Source of the DNA: Candidatus Parvarchaeota archaeon
GTDB lineage: Archaea > Nanobdellota > Nanobdellia > Parvarchaeales > Parvarchaeaceae
NCBI GenBank assembly: GCA_030044235.1
Contig: JASHWD010000084.1
Span: 1-13,792, forward strand
Reading direction: 5' to 3'
DNA: 13,792 bases
Of this stretch, positions 1 through 7,977 are shown piece by piece. Position 1 is the first letter of the stretch. Each line of letters begins with the position of its first letter. Below the pieces are notes generated by a model. That model did no database searches. It was not told where the DNA came from and saw only the letters and a program-made list of their open reading frames with translations. Made by a program: the position numbers and the translations under genes.

Positions 1-3000
1 ACTACTGTCTGGGTCGGTAACATACATGTCCGCATTTAGTGGGTCATAAGCCAAAAAGGCGGTTATTGTACCAACAGAAATATTTTCAATAACCTCGTTA
101 GCTGAGTTTATGACGCTGACGTTTCCCTCATCAAAGCCAGCCACATATATTTCTTGAGTGACCGGGTCATAAGCCAAACCATACGGATTAGAGTCTAGGC
201 CTATAGAAATGTTTTCAATGACCTCGTTAGCTGAGTTTATGACGCTGACGTTTCCATAGCCATAATCTGCGATGTACATGTCTCCATTTGTAGGATCGTA
301 TGCTAACCCGATCGGATCAGAAGCTATGCCAATCGAAATGTTTTGGATTACGACGTTGGACTGGTCTATTACGCTGACGTTATCCTCTATTCCTAAATAG
401 CAACATGGACCGTCATCAGAAACGTATATGTCTTGAGTTGTTGGATCATAAGCGACTTGATACGGACCTGACTCTGGGCCTATCGAAATGTTTTCAACTA
501 CGTCGTTAGCTGAGTTTATGACACTGACGTTTCCATAGTCGGTATCAACAACGTACATGTATCCATTAAGCGGATCATATGCGATGCCGTATGGGTCCGA
601 ATCTGGACCAATGTATATATTATCTATTATATCATTTGACTGGTTTATCACTGTAACGCCACCATATCCATTATCGGTAACGTACATGTCTCCATTAAGT
701 GGATCGTACGCTAAACCGAACGGCTCGGAGCCCGGGCCTATCGAAATGTTTTCAACTACGTCGTTAGCTGAGTTTATGACACTGACTTCTCCATCGCCAT
801 AGTCTGCGACGTAAATGTCGCCTGTTGCGTTATCGTAAGCTACCCAGGCTGAATAAGCAGAAGAACCTAGAGAAATATTTTCTACACTAGGAATCGTTAC
901 ATCGCTCACGTTATAATTATTCAGGCCAGAAGTGGCGAAAGAAATCGATGAAGGAGCGATGCTGGACGAAGTATTACCATCGTCAGTAACACTCCATGTT
1001 GCGCCTGAAGGTAATCCGGTCTCTGTAAATGTTGTAGTCGGCGTTGTGGGAAACGTAGGACCTACAGAAAATATATAAGCTGCTGCAGACATGCCGCCGG
1101 CGTAACCGCCCTCGCTTGCATATACGGAGTAGCTCCCGGGTGCCTGATTCGCGCACGAATAGACATAGGTTGTAGAAAAGTAATCTGAGGCGGTCTCGTT
1201 GTTTTCTAACGTGCAATTATTCAATCCAGATATAGAGCTTGCATCGATTCCGTACCAACCGCCAGCAAGCATTACAATTACATCTGATGTCGAAGAAAGA
1301 GTATAGTTTAGCGAGATGTTGTAAGGCCCAGATGCCGTGACATTATAAGACGGCAGTCGTGATACTCCCAGAATAGATTCTACTAAGGGGGCCTGAGTTG
1401 TTCCTATTATGCAACTATTCGATGTTTGCGAACCTATAGAAGAAAATGAATCTGAATATGGTGGATTACTACCGGCCTGGTTGTCCTGTACGTCTGGCGA
1501 CCAGGAAAAGTTTATGTTACCGTTGCTAGATGCACCGGCGCAAAGATACAGTTTATATCCTAGTGGTGCTGTTACTGTAAGCGAGTTGTTCGTCGTGTTT
1601 GAGCCCCTAACATAAAAGTAAGTAGTGGATGGTGCCCCGAAAGTTGTTGATGGCATGAAACCATTCGGAGGATACGCGGCGTGATAATAATCTGCGCTCG
1701 AATTTGTAATTACCTGCAACCCGGCACCTCCATCTGTCTGGCCATAATCTATCTCTAGCCTATATGTCCCTCTATTTAACGCAGAACTAAATGGTCCTGG
1801 ATAGTTTGCCCAATTTATATAATCGCGTATATTACCGACATTGCTTCCACTAACCCAATCAACTCCGTTAGAAGTCCCATTGCCTGGACCGTAGCTTGCT
1901 ATAACTCCATCGTCTACGAATATGCTAAGGTTCGTAGCCTTTGAAGTATCTACAAATCCTATAACCTTTAAATAAAACGTCTCGCCGTCATTTACGACAG
2001 GCGGATTTGGGAAATCCTCAGCATAATTTATTATAGTATAACCTGTCAATGTAACACCACCGCTTTCGTAGCCAGTCAAAGGACCATACGAACCGGAAAC
2101 ATGTGTATAAAGTATTGGAGTCGTAGAGTAGAAACTATTACCATAATACGCTAGCGTTATCTCTGTTCCTTCGCCTATCTCCGCCCCACTTATCGGGTCG
2201 CTATAACTATGATCAATACTGCTAAGTCCGGAATACCATATCTGATATTCTAACCCAGGCTGCATCACGTCCGCTATATCATCGTATTCGCCGTATACCG
2301 GCGATAGCTGCGAGGCTTCTCCAGTGGTCGCGTTATTAAGAACATCTGTATTGTTCGGATAGAACCCTGCATAAATGTCAGTCAAAGTAGTATAGGCAGG
2401 TATGCCTTGGGGGATTTTTAACCAGTACAGTGCCCAGCCCCCAGAAATGGAATAATTTTCAAGCCACGAATTTATTATTATACCGGACGTTATATTGAAG
2501 AACAAAACGTTCTGTAAATCGTAGCCATTTGTGTCGTTTATGTAGGCTGCATAAGATGCTAAAGAGAGGTTTACCTCCTGTTGGAAAGGCGCGGGCGTCG
2601 CTATTGACTGGGAATTTGTTATATTAATCTGTGCCTCGTATTCCGGTTCTTCAGGTACGCCACATGAAAGAGAATATGTTAATGCTACAAGGCTACCTGC
2701 TTCATCATAACCAGAAGAGACCGAAGGAATGTAAAGACAAGTAGAATAAGAATCACCGACGGTATAAGAAAAGTTTCCTGGAAGTGTCGTAAATACATCG
2801 GTTGTAGAGGTAGATGACTGATTGTTTCCGTCATAATCTACCCACCATGAAGCGTTGGAAGGTAATCCATACTCTTTGAAGATCGTTGAGCATGATGCTT
2901 CTATATAATTAACATGAACCGGGTCACCTCCCGATGTAGTTACTGTATCGTTTCCTAAAGGTACTTCAGGTGCATATGTGCAATTGTCTGAATAAGCATC

Positions 3001-6000
3001 CCCTATTTGGTAAGCGTGTGTGCCCGGGAATGTGTATATAACGTTACTAGTCGATGAAGAGGACTGGTTTGCACCGTTGAAGTCGACCCACCACGAAGTG
3101 TTTGAAGGCAGTCCAGACTCTGTGAAATTCGTTTGATAGGCAAGAGAATATGTAATAGATATATTAGTGCCTGCTGTGTTGTTTCCGGAAGCTGGAGAAG
3201 GCAGATAAAGCGCGCTGTAAGTTGAAGTGTTAGAATTGAATACATTCATATACCCGCTGTAAGTAATGGCGTACATGTCTTCATTTGCCCAATCATATGT
3301 TAACTCTCCGACTCCGTAATCCTGACCAACTGAGATATTTGCTAGTAAATCATTGGTGGATGAATTTATCACACCGATAGAATTACTGTCAGCAACGTAC
3401 ATGTCTCCATCTGCTGGATCGTACATCAAGTTAGGAAATAAAACGCCTAGAGAAATGTTTTTTATCACGTCGTTCTCTTGGTTTATTATGCTTACATTTC
3501 CAGAAAACAAATAAACGACATACATGTCTCCATTTGTAGGATCATACGCAATATTATACGGGTAGGAGTATTGGCCTAAAGAGATGTTTGATATTACATC
3601 GTTTGACGAGTTTATTACGCTGATGTTTCCGTAGCGATAATCTGCAACGTACATGTCTAAAGTTTCTGGATTATACGCTAAACCGTCTGGTTCAAAATAT
3701 TGTCCAAGGTAGATATTTTTTATTATATCATTTGATGAGTTTATTATAGTGATATTACCATTGTACTCAAAATTGGCAATGTACATGTCTCCATTGGCTG
3801 GATCATATGTAACTACTCCATATAGATACGTGCCTGGTTGGACCGAAAAATTTGCTATTATGTCATTCGACTGGTTTAATACCAGCACTGTGCCTAGATA
3901 ATTGTCATAAGCAATGTATACATCTCCATTGGCTGGATCATAGGTCACCGCATATGGATATGAATGAATACCTTCCGAAATCTCCGCCGTAATGTCATTT
4001 GACTGATTTATGACGGTTACGTTACTCTGCCAGTTATTGTTTGCAAAGTAAATGTCTCCGTTTGCCGGGTCGTATGTTAGTTGCTCATAAGAGGAAGCTG
4101 GATACGGGTACGTATCGGGACCGATAGAAAGATTTTTTATGTTATCGTTCGATGCATTTATGACACTTATGTTGCCGTAATAATCAGAAGAAACGACATA
4201 TAAGTCACCCGTAGCATTACTATAACCCGTCGCAACCTGATTCGGAAGGTAAATTTCTGCGGCAATCGCTCCAGATGGACCGTTACTTATGTTATACTGG
4301 TACGTGCCGCGAAGCGTATAAAACGAATTGGAATTTGATGTTGAAGTTTGATTTATGCCGTCGTAATCCGCCCACCACTGCGATCCTTTCGGCAACCCTG
4401 ACTCGGTAAATAGCGTGGTCGCACAGGAGTCTATAACAGTAAACACTATTGCCTTGGTAGTGCCGGCTTCTAAATATCCAGAAGATGAACTTGGTGAATA
4501 GTAGGTTGTGCATCCGTCGCTAGAGTTTGAAAATGATGGTATTGAATAATAATAATCTCCCGAGCTAGTCGAGAATATTATATTTTTATTATAAAGCGCG
4601 GTGACATTTATGACAGAAACTGCATCGCTTTCTAAATCAGTTACGTAAACATATCTACCATTTGGAGTCACAGCTAGATTGTAAGGCGAGCTTCCAACTT
4701 GGATATTTGAAATCTGCTCGTTCGTTGTTATATTGATTATCGATACTATATTGCCGTCGCCCCATTCATTGGCGATATATGCCAGGTCTCCACTTATCGC
4801 TATCGACTCGGCTTCATATCCCGCCGGTATATTGGATACTACCGTCTCGGAGGTGGTATTTATTATTGAAACATCGTCGCTGTCTTTATTTGTAACATAA
4901 GCATATTGCCCGTTTGTAGTGAAAGCTATACTGCTAGGCTCATCTCCGACATTTATATTGGCTACTACAGTGTTAGATACCGTGCTTATCACGGAGACCG
5001 TGTCGCTGTCCTTATTAGCGACATAAACATATTCTCCGTTTGGACTGACTGCAACTGCTCTCGGATAAGATCCTACATCTATAGGAGAACCAAGAACCGT
5101 ATTGTTTGAAAGCGATATTATAGAAACTGTGTCGTCATAGGTATTGTCAACATAAGCGTATTGCCCGTTTGGAGTTATTGCGATAGCTCCTGGATATGAC
5201 CCTACATTTATAGGAGAACCGATTACAGTATCATTTGATACAGATATTACCAAAACATCGTTGTCGCACGGATCTGTGACATAAACATATTCTCCATTTG
5301 GAGTTATTGCTATGCCCTGTACGCAGTTTCCAATGTATATCTCGGACCCTCTTGCAGTATTGTTTGAAGTATAAATGGCTGAAACTGTTCCATCATTATA
5401 ATTGGCCACATAAACGTATTTGCCATTTGGGGTTATCGCGATACCTTCCGGCGAATTCCCCACGCCTATATTTGTAACTAAGCTTGTAGATTTGGTTATG
5501 CTATCATAAGTAACAGACCAATTTTGATTGATTAACAACCCAGTTTCTGTGAACGTAGTGGTCAGATTGCTTCCGCCAGAGATACTTGGAGAGCAGGCGA
5601 TCGAGGACGAGAACCTAACTAACTGGGTCTGGCCTGATGCAAGGTCACCAGATGAAGGAGAAGGAGAATAAGTTTCTGTGCATCCACCGGCTGAGCTCAA
5701 TTCTACGTAAACCTCGGATACGGTGTATGCGAACGTGCCTTTTGCCGTGCGGAAGAATATTGCCGGTGTGTCTGAACTTCCAGAGATGGAATCATAAGAG
5801 ACCTGCCAGGTCGTTCCTGATGGTAAGCCTGATTCCATGAACGTTGTTGTGTTGGTTGCGCTTTCATTGCAGCTGGTGGAGGATGTGAACGTTATTGACT
5901 TTGATAATCCTGCGGCAAGAGTGCCCGATGAAGGGTAAGGAGTATAATTCGTGGTGCAGCTACTAGATAAGTTCTGCAATGATGATACTGAATAGGAATA

Positions 6001-6585
6001 ATCGCCTTCTGGAGATGTGAACTGAATTGTAGCTGCATTGCTGCTCTGGGAAGAAGCATCGTATACTACGTTCCATTGATAGTCTGACGGTAAACCTGTC
6101 TCTTGGAATACTGTCTGGGCTTGGGTGGCCGGACTCGATGCGGTGGTTAGGTTGATGTAACCTTCTGATGTCACCAAAGATCCGTTTTCATATCTGCCTG
6201 TTACATTCACTTTTGCCGCCAATGGAAAGACGAAGCTGCCATGGATATAACATTCGTCTGACTGTCCTGCGCTTAATGGATAATATAGACATGAGAAATT
6301 ATCATAAAGTACCGGATCGTTGACTAATGCTGATACATTTATTATTGTCATCTGGACCGAGCCTATGTTCTTGACTGTGACTGACAGGACCGAATTGTTT
6401 GCGGACGCGGTTATAACCGGTATTTGAGAGAAACCCGTTATGCCGCTTTGGACTGCTGGCTGAGATGGCTTTGATAAAATGAAAAATAGAGCCAACAAGA
6501 ATAATAGGATAATAACTAAGATGATAAAAATGATTGCTTTTTTCTTTTTCTTCTTTTCATCGCGTTTTTTATTGGGAACAGGCAT
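1..6585 (-). CDS. Giant membrane-anchored multi-propeller surface protein, partial (C-terminus beyond left edge)
   Basis: Reading leftward from ATG at 6585-6583, the frame stays open to base 1, giving 2195 codons with no stop in the window. Residues 11-16 are six lysines and 17-37 are a hydrophobic helix, so this is a signal anchor with a short cytoplasmic tail and no cleavage site that I can see. Exterior domains, approximate residues: TFTETGLPSG-type domains near 157, 246, 340, 722, 1152, 1233 and 1851; beta-propellers at 369-665 (seven YVTN blades), 772-1117 (eight blades) and 1899 to the edge (at least seven); a DUF2341-like domain at 1314-1442; then a Gly/Ser/Thr-rich beta region. Each propeller interrupts a TFTETGLPSG domain. 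N-x-S/T sequons are abundant, and cysteines sit mostly outside the propellers. A TATA-like box 25 nt upstream supports this start. The likely role is cell-surface adhesion or envelope structure, which is inferred. Frame was checked at several points and no frameshift was found. Confidence 0.9.
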   Translation of the reverse strand, partial: MPVPNKKRDEKKKKKKAIIFIILVIILLFLLALFFILSKPSQPAVQSGITGFSQIPVITASANNSVLSVTVKNIGSVQMTIINVSALVNDPVLYDNFSCLYYPLSAGQSDECYIHGSFVFPLAAKVNVTGRYENGSLVTSEGYINLTTASSPATQAQTVFQETGLPSDYQWNVVYDASSQSSNAATIQFTSPEGDYSYSVSSLQNLSSSCTTNYTPYPSSGTLAAGLSKSITFTSSTSCNESATNTTTFMESGLPSGTTWQVSYDSISGSSDTPAIFFRTAKGTFAYTVSEVYVELSSAGGCTETYSPSPSSGDLASGQTQLVRFSSSIACSPSISGGSNLTTTFTETGLLINQNWSVTYDSITKSTSLVTNIGVGNSPEGIAITPNGKYVYVANYNDGTVSAIYTSNNTARGSEIYIGNCVQGIAITPNGEYVYVTDPCDNDVLVISVSNDTVIGSPINVGSYPGAIAITPNGQYAYVDNTYDDTVSIISLSNNTVLGSPIDVGSYPRAVAVSPNGEYVYVANKDSDTVSVISTVSNTVVANINVGDEPSSIAFTTNGQYAYVTNKDSDDVSIINTTSETVVSNIPAGYEAESIAISGDLAYIANEWGDGNIVSIINITTNEQISNIQVGSSPYNLAVTPNGRYVYVTDLESDAVSVINVTALYNKNIIFSTSSGDYYYSIPSFSNSSDGCTTYYSPSSSSGYLEAGTTKAIVFTVIDSCATTLFTESGLPKGSQWWADYDGINQTSTSNSNSFYTLRGTYQYNISNGPSGAIAAEIYLPNQVATGYSNATGDLYVVSSDYYGNISVINASNDNIKNLSIGPDTYPYPASSYEQLTYDPANGDIYFANNNWQSNVTVINQSNDITAEISEGIHSYPYAVTYDPANGDVYIAYDNYLGTVLVLNQSNDIIANFSVQPGTYLYGVVTYDPANGDMYIANFEYNGNITIINSSNDIIKNIYLGQYFEPDGLAYNPETLDMYVADYRYGNISVINSSNDVISNISLGQYSYPYNIAYDPTNGDMYVVYLFSGNVSIINQENDVIKNISLGVLFPNLMYDPADGDMYVADSNSIGVINSSTNDLLANISVGQDYGVGELTYDWANEDMYAITYSGYMNVFNSNTSTYSALYLPSPASGNNTAGTNISITYSLAYQTNFTESGLPSNTSWWVDFNGANQSSSSTSNVIYTFPGTHAYQIGDAYSDNCTYAPEVPLGNDTVTTSGGDPVHVNYIEASCSTIFKEYGLPSNASWWVDYDGNNQSSTSTTDVFTTLPGNFSYTVGDSYSTCLYIPSVSSGYDEAGSLVALTYSLSCGVPEEPEYEAQINITNSQSIATPAPFQQEVNLSLASYAAYINDTNGYDLQNVLFFNITSGIIINSWLENYSISGGWALYWLKIPQGIPAYTTLTDIYAGFYPNNTDVLNNATTGEASQLSPVYGEYDDIADVMQPGLEYQIWYSGLSSIDHSYSDPISGAEIGEGTEITLAYYGNSFYSTTPILYTHVSGSYGPLTGYESGGVTLTGYTIINYAEDFPNPPVVNDGETFYLKVIGFVDTSKATNLSIFVDDGVIASYGPGNGTSNGVDWVSGSNVGNIRDYINWANYPGPFSSALNRGTYRLEIDYGQTDGGAGLQVITNSSADYYHAAYPPNGFMPSTTFGAPSTTYFYVRGSNTTNNSLTVTAPLGYKLYLCAGASSNGNINFSWSPDVQDNQAGSNPPYSDSFSSIGSQTSNSCIIGTTQAPLVESILGVSRLPSYNVTASGPYNISLNYTLSSTSDVIVMLAGGWYGIDASSISGLNNCTLENNETASDYFSTTYVYSCANQAPGSYSVYASEGGYAGGMSAAAYIFSVGPTFPTTPTTTFTETGLPSGATWSVTDDGNTSSSIAPSSISFATSGLNNYNVSDVTIPSVENISLGSSAYSAWVAYDNATGDIYVADYGDGEVSVINSANDVVENISIGPGSEPFGLAYDPLNGDMYVTDNGYGGVTVINQSNDIIDNIYIGPDSDPYGIAYDPLNGYMYVVDTDYGNVSVINSANDVVENISIGPESGPYQVAYDPTTQDIYVSDDGPCCYLGIEDNVSVIDQSNVVIQNISIGIASDPIGLAYDPTNGDMYIADYGYGNVSVINSANEVIENISIGLDSNPYGLAYDPVTQEIYVAGFDEGNVSVINSANEVIENISVGTITAFLAYDPLNADMYVTDPDSS
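476..528. repeat. 53-bp perfect direct repeat, copy 1
   Basis: Identical over 53 bases to 734-786, at a distance of 258 bp, exactly two propeller blades. It encodes the GNVSVINSANDVVENISIG-like edge between blades. The intervening blade edge (about 610-657) differs (INQSNDI type), so the repeated unit is a pair of blades. Confidence 0.95.
734..786. repeat. 53-bp perfect direct repeat, copy 2
   Basis: Exact match of 476-528. Related copies with a few substitutions lie at 80-126 and 209-255; those two differ from each other at 2 of 47 positions and are spaced one blade (129 bp) apart. Confidence 0.95.
3235..4275 (-). repeat. Beta-propeller 2, eight blades
   Basis: Eight blades can be read, with the core YDPANGDMYVA followed by GNISVINSSNDI and IKNISLG. 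The blade core is the same YDP-NGD type as propeller 3, unlike the TPNGxYVYVAN type of propeller 1. A 23-bp exact match joins 3521-3543 here to 275-297 in propeller 3. The array is framed by FYTLRGTYQYNIS before it and LYLPSPASGNNTAG after it, which are the two parts of an interrupted TFTESGLP domain. Confidence 0.85.
4592..5480 (-). repeat. Beta-propeller 1, seven YVTN blades
   Basis: Seven blades of about 42 residues, consensus VGxxPxxIAxTPNGxYVYV, then ANxDSDTVSVI and NTVxxxI. This is the classic YVTN/NHL-like family seen in archaeal surface-layer proteins. The seven blades would close a ring. The blades are more divergent at DNA level than those of propeller 3, suggesting an older array. 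Confidence 0.88.
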
Positions 6586-6604
6586 TTTAATTAAAAACAA
6601 CTAG

Positions 6605-6614
6605 AATATTAAAG
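6605..6614 (-). promoter_or_regulatory. TATA-like box of the giant surface-protein gene
   Basis: On the minus strand this reads CTTTAATATT, centred about 25 nt before the ATG at 6585, so transcription would start at or next to the start codon (leaderless mRNA). A second AT-rich candidate at 6614-6624 would give a leader of about 9 nt. No Shine-Dalgarno sequence precedes the ATG. Confidence 0.5.
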
Positions 6615-6694
6615 GTTTAATAATATATACACATAGGGGAGATTTTATCATTTAAAATTTATTTTTCAACCTTATCCGCACCAATAAGAAAATC

Positions 6695-6767
6695 TAGCCC
6701 CGACCGGATTTGAACCGGTGTTACAGGCTCCAAAGGCCCATGTACTTGGCCGCTATACTACGGGGCT
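6695..6767 (-). tRNA. tRNA-Gln (anticodon UUG)
   Basis: The minus strand folds into a full cloverleaf of 73 nt including the discriminator A. The acceptor is AGCCCCG paired with CGGGGCU, the D stem GUAU/GUAC, the anticodon stem UGGGC/GCCUG with loop CUUUGGA, the variable region 4 nt, and the T arm ACCGG-UUCAAAU-CCGGU. The loop gives anticodon UUG, which reads CAA and, by wobble, CAG. The first acceptor pair is A1-U72. No intron is present and CCA is not encoded. The gene lies in the divergent region between the giant surface-protein gene and the sugar-phosphate transferase gene. Confidence 0.95.
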
Positions 6768-6791
6768 ATAAGAAGCCTTAGCCCATGATTA

Positions 6792-6801
6792 TTTTTAAAC
6801 A
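6792..6801 (-). promoter_or_regulatory. TATA-like box for tRNA-Gln
   Basis: On the minus strand the sequence TGTTTAAAAA lies about 28 nt upstream of the tRNA 5' end, the usual archaeal TBP position for a tRNA transcript beginning a few bases before the mature end. Confidence 0.5.
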
Positions 6802-6829
6802 TTAAAAAATTGCGCCAAAATCTTTGAAG

Positions 6830-6838
6830 ATTTAAATA
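6830..6838 (+). promoter_or_regulatory. TATA-like box of the GPT-family gene
   Basis: ATTTAAATA is centred about 26 nt before the ATG at 6860. The start codon would therefore lie at the transcript 5' end (leaderless), consistent with no Shine-Dalgarno sequence between them. Confidence 0.6.
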
Positions 6839-6859
6839 TCAAAGTTAATATAAGACTAA

Positions 6860-7900
6860 ATGATAGTTGAGGTTCTAGTTGCGGCGGCGCTCGGATTCGT
6901 CGCTGTCCTTCTTGGCGGACAATTTCTTCTCCCTATACTCTATCAAAGCGGGTTTAGAGCGCAGGATATAAACAAAAAGAACAGGCCGATCCTTCCGGCA
7001 AGCGGGGGTCTTGTCCTTGCACTTGGATTTTTCGTTGGCATAATGGCTATTCTTTTCTCTGTGGCTTTTATCGAAGCCGCCAATATAAATGTTGAACTTT
7101 TGCTTGTTACTTTGATTAGTGTAATCGCTATATCCTTTGTCGGCTTTCTGGACGACCTTCTCGGTAGCAGAATAAGGACTTCAAAAGAAGACGTTAAAAA
7201 AATCGCTGAAAACTATTCATTTTTTAATGGGGGAATAAAGCAGTGGCAAAAACCTTTGTTAACGTTAATAGCGGCAGTTCCTCTGATGGTAATAAACTGG
7301 GGTACGCCGGTACTTAATATTCCTTTTATAGGAAACGTCGCGATAAATCAGATAGTGTATACGCTCATAGTTATACCGCTAGCGGTTGTATTTTCTTCCA
7401 ATGTGTTCAATATGCTAGAAGGTCTCAACGGGATCTCAGCACAAATGGGGCTTGTGGCGTTCTCCGCGCTAGCTATATTTTCTTATCACATCCAATCGTA
7501 TACCGCCTTTGCTATCGCGACCGTAATGTCGGGAGCATTATTAGCATATATATATTATGGCTCTTACCCTGCAAAGATCTTACCCGGAGACAGCCTTACA
7601 TATCTGATAGGCGCTTCTTTTGCAGCTACCGTAATAGTAGGGAACATGCAGGTACTTGGACTTCTACTTCTTATACCCTGGATAGCGGAGTTTTTCCTTA
7701 AAGCTAGAAAAAGATTCCATGCTAATTCTTGGGGATTGGTACAAAAGGATGGGACCTTAAAATCGCCACATGGAGATAAAATATATTCTTTGAATCACAT
7801 CTTCCTTAGAACTGGGCGTTTTAAAGAATGGCAGATAGTTGCGCTATTGACTCTGCTAGAAGTCGTTATTGCCGGACTTTGTCTAGCGGCGCTTTGGTAA
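6860..7900 (+). CDS. GPT-family UDP-GlcNAc:polyprenyl-phosphate GlcNAc-1-phosphate transferase-like membrane protein
   Basis: A polytopic membrane protein of 346 aa, about ten hydrophobic segments, of the MraY/WecA/ALG7 (glycosyltransferase family 4) superfamily. These enzymes move a sugar-1-phosphate from a UDP-sugar to a polyprenyl or dolichyl phosphate, the first step in lipid-linked glycan assembly. Visible motifs: DINKKNRPILPASGG at 36-50, the metal-binding FLDDLLG with D98-D99, NVFNMLEGLNG from N181 (the NxxNxxDGxxG signature), PGDS at 242-245 with D244, and a cytoplasmic ARKRFHANSWGLVQ loop late in the protein. In the signature, the position most often Asp is Glu187. Sugar specificity cannot be read from sequence; GlcNAc and an N-glycosylation (AglH-like) role are inferred from the ALG7-like motifs. 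It is divergent from the sequon-rich giant surface-protein gene. The start is supported by the TATA-like box. Confidence 0.85.
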   Translation: MIVEVLVAAALGFVAVLLGGQFLLPILYQSGFRAQDINKKNRPILPASGGLVLALGFFVGIMAILFSVAFIEAANINVELLLVTLISVIAISFVGFLDDLLGSRIRTSKEDVKKIAENYSFFNGGIKQWQKPLLTLIAAVPLMVINWGTPVLNIPFIGNVAINQIVYTLIVIPLAVVFSSNVFNMLEGLNGISAQMGLVAFSALAIFSYHIQSYTAFAIATVMSGALLAYIYYGSYPAKILPGDSLTYLIGASFAATVIVGNMQVLGLLLLIPWIAEFFLKARKRFHANSWGLVQKDGTLKSPHGDKIYSLNHIFLRTGRFKEWQIVALLTLLEVVIAGLCLAALW

Positions 7901-7939
7901 GGTTTTAAGCTAGTAAAAATACCTACCTTGCAGTAAAAA

Positions 7940-7962
7940 GAAAGCTTTATATTTAGGCTTTC
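7940..7962 (+). promoter_or_regulatory. TATA-like box inside an inverted repeat, upstream of the 370-aa gene
   Basis: CTTTATATTT at 7945-7954 lies about 28 nt before the ATG at 7978 and is the likely TATA box. It is bracketed by GAAAGC (7940-7945) and GCTTTC (7957-7962), a 6-bp perfect inverted repeat with an 11-nt spacer. A protein bound there would block TBP, so this is a possible operator; the promoter part is more secure than the operator part. Confidence 0.45.
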
Positions 7963-7977
7963 ATCTATTATACTACC

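Larger units (their letters stand above)
1..890 (-). repeat. Beta-propeller 3 blade repeats, 129-bp period, partial
   Basis: At least seven blades of about 43 residues, with the consensus AYDPxNGDMYVxD, then GNVSVINSANDV and VENISIG. Conserved DNA segments begin at 80, 209, 488 and 746. The spacings are 129, 279 (129 plus a blade with a 21-bp insert) and 258 (two blades). The array continues past base 1. Blade DNA here is much more alike than in propeller 1. Confidence 0.9.

Noticed and set aside
1..890. CRISPR-like array because of regular near-identical repeats
   Set aside because: The 129-bp period is a multiple of three, the open frame runs through it, and the translation gives propeller blades.
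557..6000. Several short open frames on both strands inside the giant gene (for example 557-802, 1409-1615, 4906-5109)
   Set aside because: They are other-frame readings of the repeat-rich giant gene, have repetitive or biased compositions, no promoter or Shine-Dalgarno, and match no family.
6695..6767. tRNA-Gln as an integration (att) site for the giant gene region
   Set aside because: No integrase, no repeat of the tRNA 3' end elsewhere in the window, and ordinary archaeal genes follow on the other side.
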